From positions 62,001 through 126,000 of the forward strand of contig NZ_JACJOF010000012.1 of assembly GCF_014695395.1 (NCBI RefSeq): 64,000 nucleotides of DNA, given 5' to 3'. Under the pieces are notes generated by a model. That model made no database searches. It had not been told where the DNA came from and saw only the letters and a program-made list of their open reading frames with translations. A program made the translations under genes and the position numbers. This document shows positions 43,003 to 52,734 of this stretch, piece after piece. This DNA is from Nodosilinea sp. FACHB-131. GTDB taxonomy: Bacteria; Cyanobacteriota; Cyanobacteriia; Phormidesmidales; Phormidesmidaceae. How positions within the stretch are numbered: position 1 is the first letter of the stretch; each line of letters begins with the position of its first letter.

Positions 43003-43587
43003 TTAGGGCTCGCCCCGCATCACCGGCGGCTGCCAGTCGCTAAAGCCCTCTAGATGACCCCAGTAGCCACGGAAGCCCACGATCGCCCACACCAGCGCCG
43101 CCACCAGCAGGACTATAGCCCCCAGAATGCGCCAGCTTTTGTTGCCGCGCAGATATACCAGAGTAGGCGCGGCCAGCACCCCACCCAAGCCCGTCAAAAT
43201 AAAGCCCAGCCCGGCTACCAATGGCTGTTGAGTTTGCCCCAGATTAATGATGCGTGCTCCGACCACCACCGAGGTGAGGCCCGCGAAGAAGGCGTAGACC
43301 GCCAGCGAGAGTAAGTCCCAGCCCTGGGCGATCGCGATCGCAGTAGCTAAATAAAGCCCCCCAAACAGCACTGTGGTTTCGCCAAAGGAAATGTTGAAGC
43401 TGCCCGGTACGGGCCAGGTCAAGACCATGTGCAGGCCGGTAACTAGGGCGATCGCCCCCACTAGCCCAAAACCCGGTATCCAGCGTTTGAGGTTGGCTCC
43501 ATCTAGCCCGCGATAGACAAAGTCGGCCAGCAACACCAGCCCCGCAACCATGTTGATCAGCATGAGGGTGATGTAGTCGATAAACAT
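43003..43587 (-). CDS. DUF981-family multi-pass membrane protein
   Basis: The 194-residue protein has about six membrane segments: IDYITLMLINMVAGLVLLA, FGLVGAIALVTGLHMVL, FGGLYLATAIAIAQGWDLL, LAVYAFFAGLTSVVVGARI, LVAGLGFILTGLGGVLAA and ILGAIVLLVAALVWAIVG. The sequence fits the DUF981 family of predicted membrane proteins, found in archaea and some cyanobacteria and of unknown function. The conserved FNISFGE and WDLL parts are recognisable. It stands alone, and a long non-coding stretch with a riboswitch lies beyond its start on the other strand. Confidence 0.75.
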   Translation of the reverse strand: MFIDYITLMLINMVAGLVLLADFVYRGLDGANLKRWIPGFGLVGAIALVTGLHMVLTWPVPGSFNISFGETTVLFGGLYLATAIAIAQGWDLLSLAVYAFFAGLTSVVVGARIINLGQTQQPLVAGLGFILTGLGGVLAAPTLVYLRGNKSWRILGAIVLLVAALVWAIVGFRGYWGHLEGFSDWQPPVMRGEP

Positions 43588-43880
43588 GGCGCAGACTTAG
43601 AATGCAACGCTTTACATCCTACCGGGCATCAGCCTACCGAGAGTAGTGGGTTGAGCTGACGTTGGCTTGGCTAATAGCCGTTGGGATGAGACCACTCAAA
43701 AGTTAGGAAGACCTAATATTACCGTCCGCCAATCGTATTAGCTGATACGGCCCCACCCTGAGCCAATTGATACGTATAGAGGAATCCGATTTGCCCCTCG
43801 GCAGATTGACTGTCGATGTACCAAGCGCGGCGTGCAGTCCGCAAGGTATTTGTTTTCTTTGAGGGTTCTGACTGAGCTGA

Positions 43881-44014
43881 GGAAAGGTTTCCCCCGAAGC
43901 GCTAGGTGACTGATCTAAGAAGTGCAGCCGGGTACGACCTGGTTAACGGAGGAATAAAAGCCTGGGAAGAAAAATGTAGGCCGCCGGTGGTTTGCGTTTG
44001 CTCCCGGGCTTTTT
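43881..44014 (+). promoter_or_regulatory. ykkC/guanidine-I-like riboswitch
   Basis: The leader of the symporter gene contains the ordered sequence blocks of the ykkC class. GGTTTCC at 43886-43892 corresponds to GGUUCCG, GACTGATCTAAGAAG at 43908-43922 to GACUGGUCCGAGAG, and ACGGAGGAATAAAAGCCTGG at 43946-43965 to the ACGG-GGGAUAAAAGCCCGGGAGA block. The AAAAGCCTGGGA part is also the left arm of a terminator (43956-44014), so ligand binding to the aptamer should block termination. Several core bases differ from the consensus, so the ligand may be guanidine or the element may be a variant of another ykkC subtype. The preceding 43588-43880 shows nothing I can name. Confidence 0.62.
43956..44014 (+). 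terminator. Riboswitch expression-platform terminator
   Basis: AAAAGCCTGGGA at 43956-43967 pairs over 12 positions (one G-T pair) with TCCCGGGCTTTT at 44002-44013, followed by further T at 44014. The loop region can form a smaller GC-rich stem. It ends 50 bases before the symporter start and uses the 3' conserved aptamer strand as its 5' arm, as expected for a transcriptional riboswitch. Confidence 0.75.
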
Positions 44015-44064
44015 AGTATCTGCCGCTCAACGATTATCAACAGTAGGCCAGGAGCTTAAACGGT

Positions 44065-45564
44065 ATGGAACAGAGCGTTTTTTCCTACGGCATCATTACC
44101 TTTTTGCTGGGTACCCTCGGCATTGGGGTGTGGGCTTCGCAGCAAATTAAGGGCGATAGCGTTAACTTCTTGGTAGCCGGTCGAGGGTTAGCCCTGCCCT
44201 TGGCCGCCGCAACGCTGATGGCGCAATCGGTTGACTCTAATGCCACCCTAGGCAACACCGATTTATCGTCGTCCTTTGGCTTTTGGGCGGGGGCGGCGCT
44301 GCCCTTAGGGTTGGCCCTGTGTCTGTTGCTGACGGGTTTGTTTTTGGCCAAACCCATGAACCGCATGGGGCTGATTACTATTCCCGACTTCTACCGGGTT
44401 AAATATGGCCGCACTGTGGAGGTAACTGCTGCCTGCATTATGTCGGTGAGCTTTTCGTTTTTGCTGGCAGGCAACCTGGTGGCGGGCGGCTACATGTTTG
44501 AGAATTTTCTCGGCACCAGTTACGTTGGCGGCATCACTCTACTAGCGGCACTGGTGTTTGCCTATACGGTCTCCGGCGGGCTGTTTGCGGTAGCCTACAC
44601 CGACTTTATTCAAATTATCATTGCGGCGGTTGGGGCCTGGGCCATGCTGGCTTTTGTGCTAGTCAATTTCGGCCTGACCGTTGATCCTGGCATGGGGCCA
44701 GGGGCGCTTGAGCAACTGACATCGCCCGCTGCCGGAGCAGCCGTTAACTGGGCCAGCATTATTGCTCTGGGGTTTGGCAATATGGTGGCGATCGACTTTA
44801 TGGCCCGCATCTTTGCTGCCGATAGCCCCGAAACGGCTCAAAAAGCCTGCTTCGTTGCCTCAGTGGGCACCCTGGCGATCGGTATTCCCTTTTCGATTAT
44901 TGCCCTGGGGGCCAACAGCATTCTTAGTCAGGCAGGGATTACGCCCGATGGCCCGGTACTGTACGCCATGCTTAAGGGTGTCGCGCCGCCGTTGCTGGGG
45001 CTGCTGGTGTTGGCGGCAATTTTGTCGGCCTCACTATCGACAGCAGACGGCGCTATCTTAGGAACCTCGTCGGTGTTGGCCCACAACGTTTTGGGCATTC
45101 GCCACGCCACGGCTCACGGGGCTGGGGGCGACAAGCTGCTGCTAATTACCCGACTGATGGCGGTGGTGATCACGGTGTTGGGGGTGGTGCTCGGTCTTAA
45201 GGTGCCTCAGACCGGGGTGCTGCTGCTGCTGGCCTTTGATATGAGCTTTGCCGGGCTGGTGGTGCCGCTGATTGGGGGGCTGTTTTGGGCTAAGGCGACC
45301 CGCCAGGGGGCGCTGGCCTGCATCGCGGTGGGTTCACTGTCGCGACTGCTGATGTTTTCGCTAATGCCGACGATGTTTGGGGTTGACAACACGCTGCTGT
45401 ACTTCCCCAATGGCCTGTTTGCCGCCGATTTTGACGGCTTCCCTACGATGATTAGCCCGCTGTTGGGTCTGGTGGCCTTTGTGGCGGTGTCACGGCTGAC
45501 CCACAAGCCGCTCACTGCGGAGCGCCAGCGGAATAAGGTATTGGAGGAGGTGCGATCGCTATAG
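44065..45564 (+). CDS. Sodium:solute symporter (SSS family)
   Basis: The 499-residue protein is a member of the SSS family with 13 predicted membrane helices. Typical segments are FLVAGRGLALPLAAATLMAQ at the start of the LeuT-fold core, GLITIPDFYRVKYGRTVEV, AYTVSGGLFAVAYTDFIQII (the family signature GG-x-x-A-V-x-x-T-D-x-x-Q) and LAAILSASLSTADGAILGTSS, with the conserved serines of the sodium site. It uses the sodium gradient to import a small solute. The family includes transporters for proline, urea, choline, sugars and acetate, so the sequence alone does not fix the substrate. The ykkC-like leader suggests guanidine or a related compound, an inference. Terminator 45621-45652 closes the unit. 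Confidence 0.9.
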   Translation: MEQSVFSYGIITFLLGTLGIGVWASQQIKGDSVNFLVAGRGLALPLAAATLMAQSVDSNATLGNTDLSSSFGFWAGAALPLGLALCLLLTGLFLAKPMNRMGLITIPDFYRVKYGRTVEVTAACIMSVSFSFLLAGNLVAGGYMFENFLGTSYVGGITLLAALVFAYTVSGGLFAVAYTDFIQIIIAAVGAWAMLAFVLVNFGLTVDPGMGPGALEQLTSPAAGAAVNWASIIALGFGNMVAIDFMARIFAADSPETAQKACFVASVGTLAIGIPFSIIALGANSILSQAGITPDGPVLYAMLKGVAPPLLGLLVLAAILSASLSTADGAILGTSSVLAHNVLGIRHATAHGAGGDKLLLITRLMAVVITVLGVVLGLKVPQTGVLLLLAFDMSFAGLVVPLIGGLFWAKATRQGALACIAVGSLSRLLMFSLMPTMFGVDNTLLYFPNGLFAADFDGFPTMISPLLGLVAFVAVSRLTHKPLTAERQRNKVLEEVRSL

Positions 45565-45620
45565 GATTGTGTGCGATCGCCTATCAACCCTCGTCTTTGA
45601 CCATTCCCTGTGTCATTACA

Positions 45621-45652
45621 AAAGCCCTCTGTCGATAAAGACAGAGGGCTTT
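45621..45652. terminator. Terminator hairpin between the symporter and hisG
   Basis: A perfect 13-base-pair stem AAAGCCCTCTGTC/GACAGAGGGCTTT encloses the loop GATAAA. It lies 57 bases after the symporter stop and 35 bases beyond the hisG stop on the other strand, so it can serve both convergent units. Confidence 0.85.
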
Positions 45653-45686
45653 GCTGTGCTTGAAACTAACCTATCCGGCAAGACTC

Positions 45687-46334
45687 CTACGCGGCCACCG
45701 CCTCTGCTTGGGTACGCACGCGATCGATTAAATCCTTCAGGCCGTAGGGGTTGACCCGATAGCTCAGCGGGTGAGCAATCAGTCGGGCCGTGCTGTGGTA
45801 CAGCACCTCTAGCTCCATCAGGTTGTTTTCCTTGAGGGTTTTGCCGGTCGAAACTAGATCGACAATCGCTTCCGACATCCCCGTAATCGGTCCCAGCTCC
45901 ACCGAGCCGTAGAGAGGCACAATTTCCACCGGCAAATCGAGGCTCTGAAAGTAGTCGCGGGCGCAGTTGACGTACTTAGAGGCTACCCGACTGTGGGCGG
46001 GCAGATCGAGAGCCGAGCGATAGGGACTGGTGGTTTTGACGGCCACCGACAGGCGGCAGCCGCCAAAGCTCAGGTCGGCCAAGTGAGCCACGGCGGGTTT
46101 TTTCTCGCGCAGCACATCGTAACCAACCATGCCGAGCTGGGCTTGGCCATACTCCACATACACCGGCACATCTTGGGCGCGCACCAGTAGCCCCGTAGCT
46201 TGGCCTGAGGCATCGGTAATTTGCAGCTGCCGGTTGGCGCCGTCGAGAAACAGACTAAAGTCGAGGCCAACGGCTTGTAGTAGGCGAATGCTGTCTTTGA
46301 GCATGCCGCCCTTGGGTAGCGCGATGGTGAGCAT
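45687..46334 (-). CDS. hisG: ATP phosphoribosyltransferase, short form
   Basis: HisG joins ATP and PRPP in the first step of histidine synthesis. The 215-residue product is the short form, which needs the HisZ regulatory subunit. It shows [19 protein letters not shown], the [20 protein letters not shown] and GYDVL region, [15 protein letters not shown] and the PRPP-loop [20 protein letters not shown] followed by [10 protein letters not shown]. hisZ is not in the window. The gene begins at an ATG 99 bases downstream of the dapL stop on the same strand, so co-transcription with dapL is possible. Confidence 0.95.
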   Translation of the reverse strand: MLTIALPKGGMLKDSIRLLQAVGLDFSLFLDGANRQLQITDASGQATGLLVRAQDVPVYVEYGQAQLGMVGYDVLREKKPAVAHLADLSFGGCRLSVAVKTTSPYRSALDLPAHSRVASKYVNCARDYFQSLDLPVEIVPLYGSVELGPITGMSEAIVDLVSTGKTLKENNLMELEVLYHSTARLIAHPLSYRVNPYGLKDLIDRVRTQAEAVAA

Positions 46335-46433
46335 GGAAGTTTTCCTCAGCGGTGCTCTAAAGGAGGTTTGATCGGGTAAAAAAAGGCTATCTGGTGGGCA
46401 TTGCCCACCCTACGGAAGCCTCATTGATTTGTC

Positions 46434-47669
46434 CTAGACTCGGAATTTTTCGGTGACGCGGCGCATGGCTTCGTTCACGTTGTCGCGGCTGTTGAAGGCC
46501 GAAATACGGAAGTAGCCTTCGCCTGCGGCCCCGAAGCCTGAACCGGGGGTGCCTACCACATGGCAGGTGTGCAGCAGTTTATCGAAAAAGTCCCAGCTGG
46601 TCAGCTCGTTGGGGGTTTTGACCCACACGTAGGGGGCGTTGACGCCACCGTAGACGGCAATGCCTGCGGCGGTGAGCTGCTCGCGAATGATGCGGGCGTT
46701 CTCCATATAAAAGTCGATTAGGGCTTTGGTCTGGGCTTGCCCTTCTGGTGAATAGACTGCCTCGGCCCCACGCTGCACGATGTAGGAAACGCCGTTGAAC
46801 TTGGTGGCCTGGCGGCGATTCCACAGACCGTGGAGGGCCACTTCGGTGCCGTCAGCAGCTTTGCCCATCAGGGTTTTAGGGACTACCGTCAGGGCGCAGC
46901 GGGTACCGGTAAAGCCGGCATTCTTGGAAAAGGAGCGGAATTCAATGGCGCACTCCCTCGCTCCCTCAATTTCATAAATGGAGTGGGGAATGGTGGGGTC
47001 GGTGATAAACGCTTCATATGCAGCGTCGAAGAGAATAATCGAGCCGTGGGCGCGGGCGTAGTTGACCCAGGCTTGTAGGTGTTCTTTGGTGGCTACCGCC
47101 CCGGTGGGGTTGTTGGGGAAGCAGAGGTAGATCAGGTCTACTTTTTCGTGGGGAATGCTAGCGGTGAAGGCATTGGCGGCGCTGATCGGTAGGTAGGTGA
47201 GGCCGCCGTACTCGCCGTTTTCGTTGGCGGGGTCGGTATGGCCTGCCATTACGTTGGTGTCGACATAGACGGGGTAGACCGGGTCAGTGACGGCAATGGA
47301 GTTGTTGCTGCCGAAGATATCTAAGATGTTGCCGCAGTCGCACTTGGAGCCGTCGGAGATAAAAATTTCGCTGGCATCGATGTCGCAGCCCCGGCTTTGA
47401 AAGTCGTGCTGGGCAATTTTTTCGCGCAGCCAGAGGTAGCCCTGCTCGGGGCCGTAGCCGTGGAAGGAGGTGCGATCGCCCATATCTTCCACCGCTTTGA
47501 CCATGGCGGTGCGGCAGGCTTCGGGTAGGGGCTCAGTCACATCGCCAATGCCCAGCTTAATAATCGGCGCGTCGGGGTTGGCCTTGGCAAAGGCGCTGAC
47601 TCGGCGGGCAATTTCGGGGAACAGATAGCCCGCTTTAAGCTTGAGATAGTTGTCGTTGATGGTGGCCAT
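46434..47669 (-). CDS. dapL: LL-diaminopimelate aminotransferase
   Basis: DapL converts tetrahydrodipicolinate directly to LL-diaminopimelate in lysine and peptidoglycan synthesis, the route used by cyanobacteria and plants. The 411-residue class I/II aminotransferase shows [73 protein letters not shown], the PLP-binding site [20 protein letters not shown] with the catalytic lysine, and [17 protein letters not shown]. Length and motifs match the family fully. A G-rich repeat block lies upstream of its start, on the side shared with the divergent purC gene. Confidence 0.97.
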   Translation of the reverse strand: MATINDNYLKLKAGYLFPEIARRVSAFAKANPDAPIIKLGIGDVTEPLPEACRTAMVKAVEDMGDRTSFHGYGPEQGYLWLREKIAQHDFQSRGCDIDASEIFISDGSKCDCGNILDIFGSNNSIAVTDPVYPVYVDTNVMAGHTDPANENGEYGGLTYLPISAANAFTASIPHEKVDLIYLCFPNNPTGAVATKEHLQAWVNYARAHGSIILFDAAYEAFITDPTIPHSIYEIEGARECAIEFRSFSKNAGFTGTRCALTVVPKTLMGKAADGTEVALHGLWNRRQATKFNGVSYIVQRGAEAVYSPEGQAQTKALIDFYMENARIIREQLTAAGIAVYGGVNAPYVWVKTPNELTSWDFFDKLLHTCHVVGTPGSGFGAAGEGYFRISAFNSRDNVNEAMRRVTEKFRV

Positions 47670-47718
47670 GGAGCGTTGCGCGATGGTGACAGTTACTTAA
47701 CTAAGGGTACAGCGCGAC

Positions 47719-47836
47719 GGGAGGAGTAGGGGAGTGGATGGGTGGGGGGTGGATGGGTAAGGGAGTAGGAGGGTGGATGGGTAGGGGGTGGAACTAACAT
47801 ACATAGTCACTCTCACTAACCTCCACCCTCACACTC
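47719..47836. repeat. G-rich repeat with C-rich counterpart, copy 2
   Basis: The stretch 47719-47791 is made of GGGTGGAT- and GGGAGTAGG-like units. After about 20 bases of ordinary sequence, CCTCCACCCTCACACTC follows at 47820-47836, the same kind of unit on the other strand. The two parts could pair. It lies between the divergent dapL and purC genes, so it occupies part of the intergenic region that must hold both promoters. Confidence 0.72.
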
Positions 47837-47892
47837 ATTCACAAACCTCTTGGGGCGCTACTATGGGATGTCCCTGATACCGCCCTACGACC

Positions 47893-48669
47893 ATGGCCTC
47901 TGGTGATACTTCTGGCGAAAACCCCTCTGGCGAAAACCCCTTCGGCGAAAAACTCTACGAAGGCAAGGCCAAAATTATCTACGCCACCGACGACCCGGCG
48001 GTGCTACTGACCTACTTTAAAGACGACGCCACCGCCTTTAATGCCCAAAAGAAGGGTCAGATTGTTGGCAAGGGACAGATCAACTGCGCTATCTCCACCT
48101 ACCTGTTTCAGCAGCTTGAGGCAGCGGGCATTGTTACCCACTGGTTAGAAACAACGGGCGATCGCACCATGCGGGTCAAGGCTCTCCAAATCATCCCCAT
48201 TGAGGTGGTGGTGCGCAATCTGGCAGCGGGCAGCCTGTGTAAGCAGACCGGTCTGCCCCTGGGTCAGCGCCTCGAGCCGCCGCTGGTGGAGTTCTATTAT
48301 AAGAACGACGACATGGGGGACCCGCTGCTGACTAGCGATCGCATTCGCGCCATGGCGATCGCCAGTGAGGAACAGATCGCCACTCTGCGCCGTCTTGCCC
48401 TCAGCATCAATCAAATCCTGACGGATTTCTTCATGGGCTGCGCCATTACCCTGGTCGACTTCAAGCTGGAATTTGGCCTCGATCCTCAACAGCAGATTTT
48501 GCTGGGCGACGAAATTAGCCCTGACACCTGCCGTCTATGGGATCAAACCACTGATGACGAAACTCAACGGGTGCTCGACAAAGATCGCTTTCGGCAAGAT
48601 CTAGGCCAGGTCGAAGCGGCTTACCAGCGTGTGCTAGAAAAGGTGGCGGCACAATCGGCCAAGAATTAG
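47893..48669 (+). CDS. purC: Phosphoribosylaminoimidazole-succinocarboxamide synthase
   Basis: PurC joins aspartate to CAIR in purine synthesis. The 258-residue product has the ATP-grasp-like SAICAR synthetase pattern: KLYEGKAKIIYATDDPAVLL, FKDDATAFNAQKKGQIVGKG, IPIEVVVRNLAAGSLCK, LVDFKLEFGL and DEISPDTCRLWD. The N-terminus carries an imperfect tandem repeat SGENPSGENPFGEK encoded by three nearly equal GGCGAAAA units (47913-47950), which precedes the usual start of the family at about residue 20; a shorter start is possible but no ATG offers it. Transcription is divergent from dapL across the G-rich repeat. Confidence 0.95.
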   Translation: MASGDTSGENPSGENPFGEKLYEGKAKIIYATDDPAVLLTYFKDDATAFNAQKKGQIVGKGQINCAISTYLFQQLEAAGIVTHWLETTGDRTMRVKALQIIPIEVVVRNLAAGSLCKQTGLPLGQRLEPPLVEFYYKNDDMGDPLLTSDRIRAMAIASEEQIATLRRLALSINQILTDFFMGCAITLVDFKLEFGLDPQQQILLGDEISPDTCRLWDQTTDDETQRVLDKDRFRQDLGQVEAAYQRVLEKVAAQSAKN

Positions 48670-48797
48670 CACCATCAATGCGGTAGAATTTGTCCGATTG
48701 TGGGGGCAGTGGCCCGCCCAGGGCAGTTTTCCCTGGCTCTCAGCCCGGGAGAGGGTCCTTTGGTTGGTGTGTGGACGTGTTTAGCAGGTGTGTTTAG

Positions 48798-51173
48798 ATG
48801 CGGGTTTCTCCTAATTATTTATTGGCCGTGTTGGCCACCTCTGGGCTGGTAGGGCTGATTGCAACCCCCGCCCAGGCCGATCCAACCGTCCCAGAATCGG
48901 TCGTGCAGGCAGCTTCCTCCGAAGCTGAACCCTCGGAGACCCTTGAACCAGGCTATAGCCAAAGTGCTGCTGCCCTAGCTGAGCCTGTTATAGGCACCTC
49001 CGATCCCGCCAACACCATCGACTTTGACCAGATTCAGCCCGACCTAGGTCCTAGCCCTGTGGCCGAGAACCTTCAGGGTGCGATCGACGGCTACCGCTCG
49101 GTTGAGAGTGAGACCGCTGCCGACGCTGCTACTGCCCTCTCGCCCACCACTAACTCGGAATCTAGTGTTGAACAGAGTACTCAGCTAGAGAGTGCTCAGT
49201 TGGCTCAAACTCCCAGCACCCAGCGCGAAATCACCCCCGAAGAGGCTCAGCGCATCCTAGACGGGGCCGTACAGCGCCGTAGTCAGCCTCAGCCAGACCC
49301 TGCGCAAGAGCAGACTGAGACACCTGAAGCCGCGCCCGCCGATGAGGCAGCCGATGAGCCTGCTGAAGAAACCCCTGAAGAACCGGCTGCCGAGGTTGAA
49401 GAGCCTCGAGTTCTAGTTGCCGAGGTTCAGGTTCAGCCCAATCAGGGCGAACTCGATCCGACCCTTGAGAACCTGATCTACAGCGTAATTGAAACCCAAG
49501 CCGGGCGTACAACTACCCGCACCCAGCTTCAGCAAGATATCAACAGCATTTTTGCTACCGGGTACTTCGCCGACGTCGATGCCCAACCCGAAGACACCGA
49601 TTTGGGAGTGCGGGTCACCTTTCTAGTGCAGCCCAACCCGGTGCTCACCGACGTGCGGCTTGAGGGTAATGAGGTACTGCCCCAAACCATCGTCGACGAC
49701 ATCTTTGACGAACAAAAGGGTGAGATCATCAACCTGATTGACTTTCAGGAAGGAATCTTAGAGCTCAACCAGTGGTACCAAGATCAGGGCTACGTACTGG
49801 CTCAGGTAGTAGCAGCTCCCCAGGTTTCACCCGACGGGGTCGTCACCTTAGAGGTAGCAGAAGGGGTAATTGAAAGCATTGAGGTGCGTTATATCAACGA
49901 CCTGGGTCAGGCCGTCGACGATGAGGGCAACCCAATCCGGGGACGAACTCGGCCTTTCATTATCACCCGCGAGTTTGAAACCGAGCCCGGCGAAGTTTTT
50001 AACCAATCCCGCATTGAACAAGACTTTCAGCGGGTGTTTGGTCTAGGAATTTTTGAGGATGTGGTGCCGGGGCTAGAACCCGCAGAAGACGACCCGCGCA
50101 AAGTTAAGCTGATCGTTAACGTGTCTGAGCGCAACACAGGTTCTGTAGCTGCTGGTCTAGGCTTTAACTTTACCGGCGATCTCTTCGGCACAGTCAGCTT
50201 CCGCCAAGACAACTTTGGCGGCAACAACCAAAAATTCAGCGCCGAGGCCCAGCTCAGCACCCGAGATATCCTATTTGATCTGTCCTTTACAGATCCTTGG
50301 ATTGCGGGCGATCCCTTCCGGACTTCCTACACCGCCACGGCCTTTGCCCGCTCGGCCAACAACCTCAACTTCGAGGATGGCCCTAGACCAGTTAACTTAG
50401 CCAACGGCGATCAGGTGCGCATTCGCCGCTTGGGTACCGGCATTACCTTTAGCCGTCCCTTTGACAATGGCTGGACGGTAGCGGTTGGCACCCTATTTCA
50501 AAACGTGTCGGCTCGCGATGCTGATGGTAGGGTCAACGCTGTAGACGCCGAAGGCAGACCCCTGACGGCAAGCAGTCGTGGGGTTGATGACCTCTGGACA
50601 TTCCCCGTCAGTGCTACTCTCGATCGCCGCAATGATGCCTTTAACCCCACCAGCGGCAGCGTTCTGCGGCTCAATAGCGAGCAGTCGGTGCCCCTAGGGC
50701 GGGGCAGTATCTTTATGAATCGGCTGCGGGGGAGCTACAGCTACTACATTCCCCTCAGGCTGCTAAATTTTGCCGAAGGACCCCAGGCCCTGGCCCTTAA
50801 CTTTCAGGCGGGCACCATTGTTGGCGACTTACCGCCCTATGAGGCGTTTACTTTGGGCGGCACCAACTCCATTCGCGGCTACGACGAAGGCGAAGTGGGG
50901 AGTGGACGTAGCTATGCTCAGTTCACCGCCGAATATCGCTTTCCGCTGTTTTCGTTTTTGGGCGGTGCTTTATTCCTAGATGTTGGCAGTGACCTGGGCA
51001 GCGGTAATGCCGTACCCGGTGCCCCTGGTCCGGCGCGAGGTAAGCCCGGCAGCGGCATTGGCTATGGAGCTGGGGTGCGGGTCTCGACTCCCCTGGGTCC
51101 CCTGCGGGTTGACTACGGCTTTAATAATCAGGGCGAGGGCCGCATCCACTTCGGGTTTGGGGAGCGCTTTTAA
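48798..51173 (+). CDS. bamA: Omp85/BamA-family outer membrane assembly protein
   Basis: The 791-residue protein has a signal peptide (residues 1-27, cleavage after ATPAQA), a long acidic Pro/Glu/Ala/Gln-rich linker to about residue 200, POTRA domains from about residue 205 to 445 ([54 protein letters not shown]), and a 16-strand barrel at the C-terminus, with the [13 protein letters not shown] region, the [17 protein letters not shown] motif, and the end [13 protein letters not shown], whose terminal Phe is typical of barrel proteins. Omp85 inserts beta-barrel proteins into the outer membrane. The gene is the first of an operon with lpxC, fabZ, lpxA and lpxB; its TAA overlaps the lpxC start. 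Confidence 0.93.
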   Translation: MRVSPNYLLAVLATSGLVGLIATPAQADPTVPESVVQAASSEAEPSETLEPGYSQSAAALAEPVIGTSDPANTIDFDQIQPDLGPSPVAENLQGAIDGYRSVESETAADAATALSPTTNSESSVEQSTQLESAQLAQTPSTQREITPEEAQRILDGAVQRRSQPQPDPAQEQTETPEAAPADEAADEPAEETPEEPAAEVEEPRVLVAEVQVQPNQGELDPTLENLIYSVIETQAGRTTTRTQLQQDINSIFATGYFADVDAQPEDTDLGVRVTFLVQPNPVLTDVRLEGNEVLPQTIVDDIFDEQKGEIINLIDFQEGILELNQWYQDQGYVLAQVVAAPQVSPDGVVTLEVAEGVIESIEVRYINDLGQAVDDEGNPIRGRTRPFIITREFETEPGEVFNQSRIEQDFQRVFGLGIFEDVVPGLEPAEDDPRKVKLIVNVSERNTGSVAAGLGFNFTGDLFGTVSFRQDNFGGNNQKFSAEAQLSTRDILFDLSFTDPWIAGDPFRTSYTATAFARSANNLNFEDGPRPVNLANGDQVRIRRLGTGITFSRPFDNGWTVAVGTLFQNVSARDADGRVNAVDAEGRPLTASSRGVDDLWTFPVSATLDRRNDAFNPTSGSVLRLNSEQSVPLGRGSIFMNRLRGSYSYYIPLRLLNFAEGPQALALNFQAGTIVGDLPPYEAFTLGGTNSIRGYDEGEVGSGRSYAQFTAEYRFPLFSFLGGALFLDVGSDLGSGNAVPGAPGPARGKPGSGIGYGAGVRVSTPLGPLRVDYGFNNQGEGRIHFGFGERF

Positions 51174-52084
51174 TGGTGCAAACAGGGATTGACTCCAATC
51201 AATTGACTCAGGCGAACTGGGGCATGGCCACCGGGCAAACCACGTTAGCTACTGTGGTAGACCGGCAGGGAATAGGACTCCATTCGGGCGTGGCGACCAC
51301 GGTTACGCTGAGGCCAGCGGCACCAGGTCAAGGGCGTTTCTTTGTCCGTACCGATCTGCCGGGCCAGCCCTCGGTGGCCGCTAGCCTCGCTGCGGTAAAC
51401 CCAACTGTGCTATCGACAGAGCTTCTCCAAGGGGAGGCTTCAGTACGCACGGTCGAGCACCTCTTGGCGGCCCTAGTCGCATTGGGCATTGACAATGTTC
51501 GCATTGACATTACTGGACCAGAGGTGCCTTTGCTGGATGGGTCAGCCTCAGGCTGGGTAGACGCGATTCGCCAGGCGGGGCGGCAAGAGCTTGAAGCTCT
51601 CCGCACCGTAGCGCATTTAGAACAGCCGGTGACCATTCACCATGGGGATGCCTTCGTCGCCGCCTTTCCGGCTCCGGTGACACGGTTTACCTACGGCATT
51701 GACTTTGAGGTGGCGGCCATTGGCAATCAGTGGTTTAGCTGGTCGCCCAGTGCCGACCCCTTTGGTCCTGAAGGGTTTGCTACCACCGTTGCCCCGGCCC
51801 GCACCTTTGGTCTGGCCCACCAGATCGAGCAGCTGCGCGCCAGCGGTTTGATTCAAGGGGGTAGCCTTGACAACGCTCTGGTGTGCGGGGAAAAGGGCTG
51901 GCTGAATCCACCCCTGCGGTTTGAGAACGAACCTGCTCGCCACAAAATGCTGGATCTGATTGGCGATCTTAGCCTGTTGGGCAGTTTGCCTATGGCCCAT
52001 ATTGTGGCCTATAAAGCGAGCCATCGTCTCCACGGTGAGTTAGCGGCGGCGCTGGTGCCGGCCCTCGTTTATGGCACCCTCTAG
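51173..52084 (+). CDS. lpxC: UDP-3-O-acyl-N-acetylglucosamine deacetylase
   Basis: LpxC performs the committed step of lipid A synthesis, removing the acetyl group of UDP-3-O-acyl-GlcNAc with a zinc ion. The 303-residue product shows the zinc-ligand motif [43 protein letters not shown] with the second histidine and the aspartate, and [15 protein letters not shown] with the catalytic histidine. Its ATG overlaps the Omp85 stop (TAATG), which indicates coupled translation. The first residues before [15 protein letters not shown] are variable; later in-frame starts are possible. Confidence 0.95.
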   Translation: MVQTGIDSNQLTQANWGMATGQTTLATVVDRQGIGLHSGVATTVTLRPAAPGQGRFFVRTDLPGQPSVAASLAAVNPTVLSTELLQGEASVRTVEHLLAALVALGIDNVRIDITGPEVPLLDGSASGWVDAIRQAGRQELEALRTVAHLEQPVTIHHGDAFVAAFPAPVTRFTYGIDFEVAAIGNQWFSWSPSADPFGPEGFATTVAPARTFGLAHQIEQLRASGLIQGGSLDNALVCGEKGWLNPPLRFENEPARHKMLDLIGDLSLLGSLPMAHIVAYKASHRLHGELAAALVPALVYGTL

Positions 52085-52107
52085 TGGCAAAATCAATCTA
52101 GGCATAT

Positions 52108-52686
52108 TTGCCTGCTGCACCTTACCGTATTGACTCCCCTATTGTGATTGACGCAACTGCATCGAGCCCCCTGACTACTGCCTTAGACGGCGTTGAAGCC
52201 GCTGAAGCGGCGGAACCGATAGCGGCTCCCAAGTCTAGCTATAGCGCTGAAGAGATCCATGCCCTGCTGCCCCACCGCTATCCCTTCGCCCTAGTCGATC
52301 GCATCATCGACTATGTTCCAGCCAAGCACGCCATTGGCATCAAAAACGTCACGTTCAACGAGCCTCACTTTCAAGGGCATTTTCCGGGGCACCCAATTAT
52401 GCCAGGGGTGTTGATTGTTGAGGCCATGGCCCAAGTGGGGGGCATTGTGCTAATGCAGATTCCGGGAGTGCAGGGGTTGTGCGTGTTTGCCGGCATCGAC
52501 AAGGTGCGGTTTCGTCGCCCCGTAGTGCCTGGGGATCAGCTGGTGATGACCGTAGAACTGTTGGCGATGAAGCGGCTGCGATTTGGCAAAATGCGCGGTC
52601 GGGCTGAGGTTGACGGGCAACTGGTCTGCGAAGGCGATCTGATGTTCTCTGTGGTGGAGTCGGCAACAACTCCCGAGGAGAAATAG
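52108..52686 (+). CDS. fabZ: 3-hydroxyacyl-ACP dehydratase FabZ
   Basis: FabZ dehydrates 3-hydroxyacyl-ACP in fatty acid synthesis and competes with lipid A synthesis for the same substrate. The 192-residue frame contains [20 protein letters not shown], the catalytic block [18 protein letters not shown] followed by VLIVEAMAQ (His and Glu), and [13 protein letters not shown]. No ATG starts the frame: TTG 52108 is its first start codon and GTG 52144 is an alternative; I keep the longer form but the true start is uncertain. The first 40 residues are variable linker. It lies between lpxC and lpxA as in most cyanobacteria. Confidence 0.95.
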   Translation: MPAAPYRIDSPIVIDATASSPLTTALDGVEAAEAAEPIAAPKSSYSAEEIHALLPHRYPFALVDRIIDYVPAKHAIGIKNVTFNEPHFQGHFPGHPIMPGVLIVEAMAQVGGIVLMQIPGVQGLCVFAGIDKVRFRRPVVPGDQLVMTVELLAMKRLRFGKMRGRAEVDGQLVCEGDLMFSVVESATTPEEK

Positions 52687-52734
52687 GAAAAACATGTGTC
52701 TATGTTGCAATCTCTGGGTTTTGGAGGCGGGCCG

